From Spirochaetota bacterium (GTDB taxonomy: Bacteria > Spirochaetota > Spirochaetia > Treponematales > Breznakiellaceae), in the NCBI GenBank assembly GCA_023398155.1, contig JAEWSV010000577.1:1-8650 (forward strand): a stretch of DNA of 8,650 nt. The letters are read 5' to 3'. Shown here piece after piece: positions 1 through 5,822 of the stretch (the stretch's first letter is position 1; the number at the start of each line of letters is the position of its first letter). The notes beneath the pieces are model-generated. The model saw nothing but the letters and a program-made list of their open reading frames with translations, was not told the origin of the DNA and did not search any database. Position numbers and translations under genes: made by a program.

Positions 1-294
1 ATGTTCGCCCTGGAGCCGAACGCGTCAAAGGCGGCCTTCCTTACCCTCGCGCGCGTCCTTTTCGACGACGGAGTACGTTTCATCGATTGCCAGCTCCCGA
101 CGCAGCACCTGGGCAGCCTCGGCGCGCGGACCGTTCCCCGTTCAGAATTCCGCGCCCTCCTCGCGGAAGCTCTCCGCGGCGACGGCGTTGGCGGGGCCGA
201 AGTCGAGAGCCTCGCCTCGGGCCAGGACCGCGACGAGGCGGACCGGCGAGGCGACTGGGGTAGGCGGTATGCGGCTTACGGCACGAAGCGGTAG
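1..294 (+). CDS. aat: Leucyl/phenylalanyl-tRNA--protein transferase, 3' part (5' end outside window)
   Basis: This is the C-terminal 97 residues of the enzyme that transfers Leu or Phe from aminoacyl-tRNA to proteins with N-terminal Lys or Arg, marking them for ClpS/ClpAP degradation in the cytoplasm. The recognisable family core is MFxxxPNASKAAF, then FIDCQLPTQHLxSLGA and the closing IPR-like motif VPRSEF, in the order seen in E. coli Aat. The ATG at position 1 corresponds to the Met of the internal GESMF motif, so it is very unlikely to be the start; the true start lies left of the window. After the conserved core there is a tail of about 40 residues, longer than in E. coli, ending in RRGDWGRRYAAYGTKR. 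Its last 19 nt overlap the 3' end of the convergent response regulator. Family assignment is firm; function is by homology. Confidence 0.88.
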   Translation: MFALEPNASKAAFLTLARVLFDDGVRFIDCQLPTQHLGSLGARTVPRSEFRALLAEALRGDGVGGAEVESLASGQDRDEADRRGDWGRRYAAYGTKR

Positions 295-1016
295 CCGAGG
301 CCGCGCACCGTGGCGATGTGCCGCGGAATGGGGTCGGTGTCGCCGATCTTCTTGCGGAGCCAGGCGACATGGACGTCCACCGTGCGGGTTTCCGTCTCGT
401 CGCCGTATCCCCAGACCGCCTCCAGGAGTCGTCCCCGAGAGATGATCTCGTTCGGGTGCTCGGAGAGGTAGGCCAGCAGCTTGTATTCCAGGCTGGAGAG
501 CGCGTGCTTTTTGCCGTCGCGGAGCACGACGCCTTCGGCGAAGTCGGCGACGAAGCCGCCGAAATCGATGCGGCCGCGCGCTACCGCCCGATCCCAGGAA
601 TTGGCGCCGTCGGAGCATTCGGCGCTCACGTCCCCGGCGGCCGGTATGGTCCTCCGGAGGAGGGCTTCAAGCCGCGCGAAGAGTTCGGACATATCGAAGG
701 GCTTGCAGATATAGTCGTCCGCTCCGAGCTTGAGGCCGAGCACGCGATCGATCACCTGGCTGCGGGCGGTGAGCATGATGATCGGCGTGCGGATCCGCGC
801 GGCGCGCAGATCGCGGCAGATATCGAATCCGCTCTTGCCGGGCAGCATCACGTCCAGGACGATGGCGCCGTACTTGCCGGACCGGGCGAGGCGGAAGCCC
901 TCCGTCCCGTCGGCCGTGGATTCGCAACGGTATCCTTCGGCCTCCAGGCGATCGGTGAGCGTCATGACGAGGCCCGGTTCGTCTTCGATCAACAGTATGG
1001 ATACGGTTTCAGGCAT
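276..1016 (-). CDS. OmpR/PhoB-family two-component response regulator
   Basis: A 246-residue DNA-binding response regulator, the output partner of the upstream kinase. The receiver domain (about residues 5-122) has the acidic pair E11-D12, phosphoacceptor D55 in the VLDVMLPGKSG context, switch residue T83 and the conserved K105-P106. A linker of about 25 residues follows, then an OmpR-type winged helix (about 148-246) with recognisable SSLEYKLLAYL, SRGRLLEAVWG, RTVDVHVAWLRKKI and the closing VRGLGYRF. All catalytic residues are present, so it should be phosphorylatable. The start overlaps the kinase stop (ATGCCTGA) and is preceded by a strong GGAGGT, indicating translational coupling. Target genes cannot be read from the sequence. 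The stop codon lies inside the 3' end of the convergent aat gene. Subfamily (PhoB, ResD or other) is not resolved, so no symbol is given. Confidence 0.95.
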   Translation of the reverse strand: MPETVSILLIEDEPGLVMTLTDRLEAEGYRCESTADGTEGFRLARSGKYGAIVLDVMLPGKSGFDICRDLRAARIRTPIIMLTARSQVIDRVLGLKLGADDYICKPFDMSELFARLEALLRRTIPAAGDVSAECSDGANSWDRAVARGRIDFGGFVADFAEGVVLRDGKKHALSSLEYKLLAYLSEHPNEIISRGRLLEAVWGYGDETETRTVDVHVAWLRKKIGDTDPIPRHIATVRGLGYRFVP

Positions 1017-2658
1017 TGCGGACCTCCAAAGGTATTCGGACGACGAAAGTCGAACCGATCTCGCCTGAATCTTCCAGGCGTATCGAACCGCCGTGCGCTT
1101 CCGCGACGCGGCGTACGAGCACGAGCCCTATGCCGCTTCCCGGCACTTGGGTTTGTTTGGCGATGTTCCCGCGATAGAATGCCTCGAAGACGAGTTTCTT
1201 CTCGCGCCGAGCGATGCCCGGCCCTCGATCCGCGACCGAAATGACCGCCCATTCTCCCTTGATCGGAGTATCCTTTTCATTGCGTTCCACGCGCACATCG
1301 ATGCCTAAGTATAACCCCTCGCGCGCGTGTTTGAGCGCGTTGGAGACGAGATTCCCGAGCGCGAACTCGAGGGCGACCGTGTCGCCCCGCACCATGACCG
1401 GATTCTCGTGAAGCGAAAGGTCCACTTCGAAGCGGGCGTCCTCCAGTTCGGCGCGGAAGCCGTTCACGACGCGGGTCGCCAACGGGCGAAGGTCGACGCT
1501 CTCGAATTTCGATTGGCTTCCTTCGCCGACGCGGGCGTACGAGAGGAGTCGATCGATCATGTCGGCCAGGCGGCCGCTCTCCCGTTTGATCGCGCCGCCG
1601 TACTTCACGGTACGCTCGGGGTCCCGTACGACTCCGTCCGCGAGATTGTCGGCGGCGGCGCGGATGACGGCGATGGGCGTCTTGAGCTCATGGGTGATGG
1701 AAGCTATGAATTCGTTCTGCCGTTCCGCGAAATCCTGTTGGCGGCGGACGCCGACGGCGAGGATGATGAAGGCTCCGGCGAGCAGGATGAAGAGTCCCAC
1801 CACGAGGAGCTCGTTCTTGAGGCTTTCCGCGCGGACGACCGCCGCCAGGGAACCGGCGCGGTGAACCGCTTCGAGCGTCCATACGGGATGATCGCCGGAC
1901 GGCGTAGGATCGGCGAAAAGGTCGAGCCGTTCCGCTCCGCTCAGGGTGAATCGGAGATCGGGTTGGGCGAACATCGCGGTAGTCTGTAAGCCGAGCGTCG
2001 TATAGAGCGTCTTGCCGGTATCCGCTTCCAAGATGCGGAAAAAATAGTCGGTCTTTCCGCGGAAGAAGCGATCGGCGAGACGGGGTATGAGTCGCTGCGC
2101 CACCGCCGCTCGGTCGATACGGATGACGAATATGATGGGCCGTCGCGGATCCAGCGGCAGGATGATGTCGTCGATCGCCGGAGGGGGAAGCGCGACCCTT
2201 CCGAAATGCCGGCCGCGCTCCCGGAGCTTCCGCTCCAGCTCGGCTGCGAGCGTCGGCGTGCGGTCCGGAACGAAGCTCTCTCCATCCCAGGTGCTCACGG
2301 CCAAAGACGAGCCGCGCCGGCCGAGATCCACGATGTGGAAACCGGCGACGATGGAAGTGTCCATGGCATAGACTTTCCAGGTCCTCCACCGGCGGCTGAA
2401 GTCGTCCCACTCGCCGTGGGTGACGATTTCTTCGACGTTGGCCTCGTCCATGCCGAACACGGCGGGCAGCACCAAGAACTCGTCGCGTATCGCCTGGGCG
2501 AGTTCCTCCGCGGTCTCGGCCAGATCCTGGGTCAGCCGCGCGTGTTGGCGTTCGCCCATATCCGCGATCCACTTCAGTTGGTAGACGGCGAGCGCGATGA
2601 GCAGAATGATGAACACCGCGGCGATGATGGACGCCCAATAGCGGGAGACTGCTTTCAC
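1009..2658 (-). CDS. Membrane sensor histidine kinase, HAMP-less, paired with the response regulator
   Basis: A 549-residue class I kinase. An N-terminal membrane helix (about residues 8-30) and a second helix (about 284-304) enclose an extracytoplasmic domain of about 250 residues that I do not recognise. The DHp domain begins only about 10 residues after the second helix, leaving no room for HAMP or PAS. Its H-box is ITHELKTP with phosphoacceptor H323. The ATPase domain shows the N-box NLVSNALKH (N436, N440), G1 box ADRGPG (D477), F-box FEAFYR and G2 box PGSGIGLVLV. All motifs are intact, so autophosphorylation and transfer to D55 of the downstream regulator are expected. The start is GTG; an in-frame TAA lies 45 nt upstream with no ATG between, and the codons after GTG lead straight into the first membrane helix. 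No clear Shine-Dalgarno precedes it. The amidotransferase gene ends 74 nt upstream on the same strand. Confidence 0.94.
   Translation of the reverse strand: MKAVSRYWASIIAAVFIILLIALAVYQLKWIADMGERQHARLTQDLAETAEELAQAIRDEFLVLPAVFGMDEANVEEIVTHGEWDDFSRRWRTWKVYAMDTSIVAGFHIVDLGRRGSSLAVSTWDGESFVPDRTPTLAAELERKLRERGRHFGRVALPPPAIDDIILPLDPRRPIIFVIRIDRAAVAQRLIPRLADRFFRGKTDYFFRILEADTGKTLYTTLGLQTTAMFAQPDLRFTLSGAERLDLFADPTPSGDHPVWTLEAVHRAGSLAAVVRAESLKNELLVVGLFILLAGAFIILAVGVRRQQDFAERQNEFIASITHELKTPIAVIRAAADNLADGVVRDPERTVKYGGAIKRESGRLADMIDRLLSYARVGEGSQSKFESVDLRPLATRVVNGFRAELEDARFEVDLSLHENPVMVRGDTVALEFALGNLVSNALKHAREGLYLGIDVRVERNEKDTPIKGEWAVISVADRGPGIARREKKLVFEAFYRGNIAKQTQVPGSGIGLVLVRRVAEAHGGSIRLEDSGEIGSTFVVRIPLEVRNA
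1022..1027 (-). promoter_or_regulatory. Ribosome binding site of the response regulator
   Basis: On the minus strand GGAGGT stands 5 nt before the ATG of the response regulator, within the last codons of the kinase gene. It fixes the start codon and supports coupled translation of the kinase/regulator pair. Confidence 0.8.
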
Positions 2659-2716
2659 GGCAACGATTTTAACGCATGCCCCGACGGGGAGTCGCCTCAG
2701 TTAACGGGCGGCAAGG

Positions 2717-2729
2717 ATGTATTTTACAT
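2717..2729. repeat. 13-bp palindrome upstream of the two-component operon (possible operator)
   Basis: ATGTATTTTACAT consists of perfect 5-bp arms ATGTA and TACAT around TTT. It lies in the AT-rich 74-nt gap between the amidotransferase stop and the kinase GTG. The heptamer ATTTTAC also occurs twice at a 9-nt spacing (2721-2727 and 2730-2736), giving two minus-strand TAAAAT hexamers that resemble -10 boxes. I could not find a good -35 partner at 16-18 nt, so a promoter here is only possible. The palindrome is visible; its role as an operator is inference. Confidence 0.35.
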
Positions 2730-2732
2730 ATT

Positions 2733-3467
2733 TTACGCTTCATCGACGAATAGCGATCCGAGGAGGCCGTCGAGGACGCGCGCTGCCCGCTCCCCCTCCC
2801 TTCGGCGGAGCTCGAGCATGGTCGCCGGGGACTGGATCCAGAGGCCTCCTTCCGCGAGTTCCTCTTCTCCCTCCGCGAGATACCGCTCGAGGGTGGGCTC
2901 GTCCAGCTCCAGGTGGAACTGTAAACCGACGACGGGGTAGCCGCGCAGGACGAAGGCCTGCTCGAGGCAGGCGTCGGAGGAGAAAAGCCGATCGCAGCCG
3001 GGCGGCAGTTCGAAGGCGTCTCCGTGCCAGTGGGCCACTCCGAACGGAGCACCGCCCTCCAAGCCTGGAAAGAGGGGGTGGCTGACGAACGCGGGGCGTA
3101 CCGGGAACCATCCTATCTCCTTGTACCCCATGGGCGCTACGCGGGCGCCGAGGGCGCGGGCGATGAGTTGCGCTCCGAGGCAAACGCCGAGGACCGGTAT
3201 ACGATCGGCTACGGCTCGCCGTATGAGTTCCTTCTCTCCGGCGAGCCAGGGATACTTCTCGTCCTCATCCGCGTTCATGGAGCCGCCCATGACGATCAGG
3301 AAATCGAAGCTGCCGGGCACGGGCAAGGGCTCCCCCGCCCACAGCCGCGTCTCCGCGATCGAGCAGCCCCGCTCTTCCAGCTTGGGCCGGATGAGGCCCA
3401 AGCGTTCATGTTCGATATGTATCAAGGCGCGCACCTTTTTCGGTTCGTCCGCTCCTCTATGTCCCAT
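2733..3467 (-). CDS. Class I glutamine amidotransferase (GMP synthase-type GATase domain), stand-alone
   Basis: A 244-residue cytoplasmic protein with the triad glutamine amidotransferase fold. The nucleophile elbow is VLGVCLGAQLIA with C96, and the remaining triad is in GLQFHLE with H185 and E187. The family signature VMGGSMNADEDEKYPWL (about 59-75) and the KEIGWFPV segment (about 116-123) place it in the GMP-synthase-like stand-alone amidotransferase group (COG0518 type), not GuaA itself, because there is no synthetase domain. It could hydrolyse glutamine or another gamma-glutamyl compound; the real substrate is unknown for most members. The catalytic residues appear complete. The ATG is supported by GGAGGT 5 nt upstream and by a sigma70-like promoter. 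The gene is divergent from nth and precedes the kinase gene by 74 nt on the same strand, so read-through into the two-component genes is possible. Confidence 0.9.
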   Translation of the reverse strand: MGHRGADEPKKVRALIHIEHERLGLIRPKLEERGCSIAETRLWAGEPLPVPGSFDFLIVMGGSMNADEDEKYPWLAGEKELIRRAVADRIPVLGVCLGAQLIARALGARVAPMGYKEIGWFPVRPAFVSHPLFPGLEGGAPFGVAHWHGDAFELPPGCDRLFSSDACLEQAFVLRGYPVVGLQFHLELDEPTLERYLAEGEEELAEGGLWIQSPATMLELRRREGERAARVLDGLLGSLFVDEA

Positions 3468-3472
3468 GTCGT

Positions 3473-3478
3473 ACCTCC
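3473..3478 (-). promoter_or_regulatory. Ribosome binding site of the amidotransferase
   Basis: Minus-strand GGAGGT with a 5-nt spacer to the ATG at 3467. This strong site decides the start. Confidence 0.8.
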
Positions 3479-3494
3479 GTTCGTTTACTCGGAA

Positions 3495-3523
3495 AACATA
3501 GCCGCGCCGATCGCCGGGATCAA
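3495..3523 (-). promoter_or_regulatory. Sigma70-type promoter for the amidotransferase
   Basis: Reading the minus strand, TTGATC (3523-3518, 4/6 to TTGACA) and TATGTT (3500-3495, 4/6 to TATAAT) are separated by exactly 17 nt. A start about 7 nt downstream of the -10 box would give a leader of roughly 20 nt carrying the GGAGGT site. Geometry is ideal and the hexamers are moderate; in GC-rich surroundings this is the best candidate in the divergent spacer. It has not been tested. Confidence 0.55.
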
Positions 3524-3577
3524 TCCGAGCACAGCATTTTCGAACCGCGATTCCGCCTTATCGGAGGCCGCGCCGCG

Positions 3578-3613
3578 GCAGCCGTGCCGGCAGCCGCGCC
3601 GGCAGCCGCCCCG
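3578..3613. repeat. Three tandem 12-bp units in the amidotransferase/nth spacer
   Basis: Three consecutive units, GCAGCCGTGCCG, GCAGCCGCGCCG and GCAGCCGCCCCG, differ at only one or two positions. They lie in the 225-nt divergent intergenic region. The period is a multiple of three, but no frame through them has a credible start with a ribosome site, so they are treated as non-coding simple repeats. Confidence 0.75.
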
Positions 3614-3639
3614 CGGTGGCCGTGCCGTCGATTGCCGCG

Positions 3640-3665
3640 TTGACCAAGGCCGCCTTGACCAAGGC
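3640..3665. repeat. Direct repeat TTGACCAAGGC (two copies, 15-nt period)
   Basis: TTGACCAAGGC occurs at 3640-3650 and again at 3655-3665, separated by CGCC, 28 nt before the nth start codon. The TTGACC portions resemble -35 hexamers, but no -10-like hexamer follows at 16-18 nt, so promoter function is not supported. With the 12-bp array just upstream this makes the nth leader unusually repetitive. Confidence 0.6.
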
Positions 3666-3692
3666 GCCGATTCCCGTGGAGACTCGACGGCC

Positions 3693-4424
3693 ATGAACGC
3701 ACCCGTACGCGCAGTCGCGGCTATCTTGGAGAACCGGTACGGCGCCTATCCCGACGAGAGCGGGGGGCCGGTCCTGGACCAGCTCGTCTGGTTCCTCCTC
3801 AGCACGCGGACTACCGTGGAGAACTGCGACGCGGCGTACGCCGCCCTGCGTTCCCGCTATCCTGACTGGGATGCCGCGGCGCTCGCCGCGGAGCGCGAGG
3901 GCGATGAGGTTTTCTACGCGCCGCTCAGGCCCGCCGGACTCTTCCGGAGCCGAGCCCGGAACCTCGTCGCGCTCTTCGCCGCGCTTCGCGATCGTTTCGG
4001 CGGCGCCACCCTGGAAGCTCTCCGCGACATGGGCGATCAAGAGTGCGAGCGTTTCCTCCTTTCGCTCCCCGGCGTCGGCCTTAAAGTAGCCCGCTGCGTC
4101 TCATCCTTCGGCCTCGGCCATCGTTCCTTCGCGGTGGATGCCCATATTTGGCGCGTGTCGCGGCGCCTCGGTTGGCACGGCTACGATGGGGCCGCGCCGA
4201 CGCGGGGCGGAGCGGACGCCATCCAAGAGCTCGTATTCCGTGACCTGGACGCTCCCTCGGCCGTTTCGCTCCACGTCAACCTTATCCGCTTCGGCCGGGA
4301 ATTCTGCCCCTCCGGCGTCGCCGACTGCGCTTCCTGTCCCCTCGCGGAGCTCTGTCCCTCAGCCGCGGCGCCGGCAGCCGGGACGGCCGGATCGGCCGGT
4401 GCGAGCGCGGAAACAGTGCGCTGA
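3693..4424 (+). CDS. nth: Endonuclease III-type DNA glycosylase/AP lyase with 4Fe-4S cluster
   Basis: A 243-residue HhH-GPD base-excision-repair enzyme expected to remove oxidised pyrimidines and nick at abasic sites. The helix-hairpin-helix is LPGVGLKVA with catalytic Lys K131, and the catalytic Asp is D149 in FAVDAHIWRV. The 4Fe-4S ligands C205, C212, C215 and C221 follow the exact C-X6-C-X2-C-X5-C spacing of E. coli endonuclease III. The lesion-gap position occupied by Gln41 in E. coli reads Arg here (LLSTRTT, R39). About 22 low-complexity Ala/Gly/Ser-rich residues follow the cluster. The ATG start has GGAGA 10 nt upstream; the open frame extends much further left to 3024 but only as antisense to the amidotransferase, so that extension is rejected. 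Ordinary Nth and a divergent HhH-GPD paralogue are both possible; the symbol is a best guess. Confidence 0.85.
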   Translation: MNAPVRAVAAILENRYGAYPDESGGPVLDQLVWFLLSTRTTVENCDAAYAALRSRYPDWDAAALAAEREGDEVFYAPLRPAGLFRSRARNLVALFAALRDRFGGATLEALRDMGDQECERFLLSLPGVGLKVARCVSSFGLGHRSFAVDAHIWRVSRRLGWHGYDGAAPTRGGADAIQELVFRDLDAPSAVSLHVNLIRFGREFCPSGVADCASCPLAELCPSAAAPAAGTAGSAGASAETVR

Positions 4425-4439
4425 TCGACGGAAGCCCCC

Positions 4440-4468
4440 GTGACGAAACCCCGGCGATTCATTATAAT
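4440..4468 (+). promoter_or_regulatory. Promoter of the flavodiiron gene
   Basis: A perfect -10 box TATAAT (4463-4468) lies 17 nt after GTGACG (4440-4445, 4/6 to TTGACA). Transcription would begin near 4475, leaving a leader of about 14 nt that just contains the ribosome site. The box stands out from the GC-rich context and implies the gene is not merely read through from nth, which ends 64 nt before it. Confidence 0.65.
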
Positions 4469-4476
4469 TATTACTA
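4462..4476. promoter_or_regulatory. PerR/Fur-family-like operator overlapping the -10 box
   Basis: TTATAATTATTACTA compares with the Bacillus PerR box TTATAATNATTATAA at 12 of 14 specified positions; the mismatches are the 13th and 14th bases of the site. It covers the -10 box and the likely start of transcription, the classic position for a repressor. PerR is known to control flavodiiron genes in Clostridium acetobutylicum, which fits the gene downstream. Part of the match is forced by the -10 hexamer itself, and no regulator gene is in the window, so this remains a prediction. Confidence 0.45.
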
Positions 4477-4482
4477 AAGGGG
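4476..4482 (+). promoter_or_regulatory. Ribosome binding site of the flavodiiron gene
   Basis: AAAGGGG with a 6-nt spacer to the ATG at 4489. It supports this start over the later in-frame Met codons. Confidence 0.7.
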
Positions 4483-4488
4483 TATGGA

Positions 4489-5754
4489 ATGAGCGCGAAC
4501 GTAACCTCGGTGGCCGACGGTATTTTTCGCCTTTCGGCCAATGTTTACGACATCCTGTTCGAAGGCCTCTGGCCGATCCCGAACGGGGTCGCCATGAATT
4601 CGTATATCGTGAAGGGGGAGAAGGTCGCCATCGTGGACGGCGTGTGCGGCTGGGACGGGGTCCCCGACGCCCTTTTCTCCCAACTCGACCGGATGGGGAT
4701 CGCCCTTGCCGACATCGACTACGTGGTCATCAACCATATGGAGCCCGACCATTCGGGCTGGCTCGAGGACTTCAAAAAGATCCGGGGCGACGACTTTACG
4801 ATCGTCACCAATAAGAGGGCCGTCCCCCTCCTTGAGGCCTTCTACGGCATCCCTTCGATGAAGGTCCGCACGGTCACCGACGGAGATACTCTGGACCTCG
4901 GCGCCGGCCGCGTCCTCCACTTCGCTGAGATCCCCAACGTGCACTGGCCCGAGACCATGGCCACCTTCGACGCGATGACCGGCACCCTTATGAGCTGCGA
5001 CGCATTCGGCAGCTTCGGCGCGGTGGGAGACTCTCCTTACGACGATCAGCTCTCGGAGGAGGAAATCGATTTCTTCGCGAACGAGGTGTTCCGCTATTAC
5101 GCGAACATCGTCGCGACCTTCTCCGGCCCTACCGGCCGGGCCATCGACAAGGTGGAATCGCTCCTCGGCGATAAACTGAAGATCATCGCGCCGGGGCACG
5201 GCCTCGTATGGCGTAAGGACCCGCAGCGCATCCTCGACCTTTACAAGAAGTGCGTGAAGTACCATTCGGGGACGGCGGAACCCATCGTCACCGTGCTATG
5301 GGGTTCGATGTACGGGAACACCGAGGCGGCCGTTCCGGTCGCGGTTAAAGCCCTGCGGGACGCGGGGCTCGAAGTCCGGGAATTCAGGGTTCCCCAAACG
5401 CCTCTCGGCGACATCCTCGCTTCGGCATGGGTGAGCACGGGCATCGTCTTGGCCATGCCGACCTACGAGTACCAGATGTTTCCGCCCATGGCGGAGGTCG
5501 TGGGCGAGTTGGGCCGCAAGCACGTGCAGCGCCGGCATGCCTTCCGGTTCGGCAGCTTCGGCTGGTCGGGCGGCGCGCAGAAGGATCTCGACGAGATCGC
5601 CGAGCGCTACAAGCTTCAGTGGAATTTCGTGGAGCCGGTGGAATTCAAGGGCCGGCCCAAGGAGACGGACCTGGAGGCCGTACGCGCGGGAGCGGCGCTC
5701 CTGGCCGAACGCGTGAAGGCGGCCCTCGCTGCGGATGCCGTTTCCGGCGTATAG
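4489..5754 (+). CDS. Flavodiiron protein (class A; O2/NO reductase, rubredoxin:oxygen oxidoreductase type)
   Basis: A 421-residue cytoplasmic enzyme that reduces O2 to water and/or NO to N2O without releasing superoxide. The N-terminal metallo-beta-lactamase-like domain (about 1-255) carries the diiron ligands: H83, E85 and D87 in NHMEPDHSGW, H152 in VHWPETM, D171 in SCDAFGSFG and H237 in APGHGLVW, with family-like spacing. The C-terminal flavodoxin domain (about 265-410) has the FMN phosphate loop LWGSMYGNTE, then MPTYEYQMFPPM and GSFGWSGG. It ends without a rubredoxin or flavin-reductase extension, so it is class A and needs a separate rubredoxin, which is not in this window. It has its own promoter, possible PerR-like control and a good ribosome site. 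The upstream nth gene is on the same strand. Whether O2 or NO is the main substrate cannot be decided from sequence. Confidence 0.94.
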   Translation: MSANVTSVADGIFRLSANVYDILFEGLWPIPNGVAMNSYIVKGEKVAIVDGVCGWDGVPDALFSQLDRMGIALADIDYVVINHMEPDHSGWLEDFKKIRGDDFTIVTNKRAVPLLEAFYGIPSMKVRTVTDGDTLDLGAGRVLHFAEIPNVHWPETMATFDAMTGTLMSCDAFGSFGAVGDSPYDDQLSEEEIDFFANEVFRYYANIVATFSGPTGRAIDKVESLLGDKLKIIAPGHGLVWRKDPQRILDLYKKCVKYHSGTAEPIVTVLWGSMYGNTEAAVPVAVKALRDAGLEVREFRVPQTPLGDILASAWVSTGIVLAMPTYEYQMFPPMAEVVGELGRKHVQRRHAFRFGSFGWSGGAQKDLDEIAERYKLQWNFVEPVEFKGRPKETDLEAVRAGAALLAERVKAALAADAVSGV

Positions 5755-5759
5755 CGCAC

Positions 5760-5815
5760 GCGCACGGAATCCGCGCCGGGTTCGATCGATCGCCGCGGAA
5801 ACGGTTCCCGTGCGC
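5760..5815. terminator. Imperfect hairpin between convergent genes (possible bidirectional terminator)
   Basis: GCGCACGG (5760-5767) pairs perfectly with CCGTGCGC (5808-5815), followed by AA with TT across a single bulged C. An inner stem TCCGCG (5770-5775) pairs with CGCGGA (5794-5799) after a five-base bulge on the 3' side. The loop holds the palindrome CGATCGATCG. It fills nearly all of the 68-nt gap between the flavodiiron stop and the stop of the convergent kinase. Neither strand has a T-run after the stem, so it is not a canonical intrinsic terminator. Confidence 0.45.
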
Positions 5816-5822
5816 CTCGGCC

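Noticed and set aside
318..1244. 308-codon open frame on + antisense to the response regulator and the kinase 3' end
   Set aside because: It lies opposite genes with full motif sets; the translation shows no family signature. Long antisense frames are expected from GC-rich codon use.
2681..2691. CCCCGTCGGGG-type mini-hairpin as a terminator of the amidotransferase
   Set aside because: Only 4 bp of stem around a 3-nt loop and no T-run, so it is too weak to call.
3640..3683. TTGACC hexamers as -35 boxes of an nth promoter
   Set aside because: No -10-like sequence occurs at 16-18 nt; the positions hold GGCGCC and GGAGAC.
3024..3692. Upstream extension of the nth frame by about 220 residues
   Set aside because: The extension is antisense to the amidotransferase and then crosses the repetitive spacer. 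The ATG at 3693 starts the conserved glycosylase domain and has a GGAGA upstream.
3485..3702. Small minus-strand open frames in the amidotransferase/nth spacer, one ending in a hydrophobic stretch
   Set aside because: No ribosome site precedes any start, their composition is low-complexity Arg/Ala/Gly, and one would overlap the amidotransferase promoter.
4474..5265. 263-codon frame antisense to the flavodiiron gene
   Set aside because: The opposite strand holds all diiron ligands in register; the antisense product has no recognisable domain.
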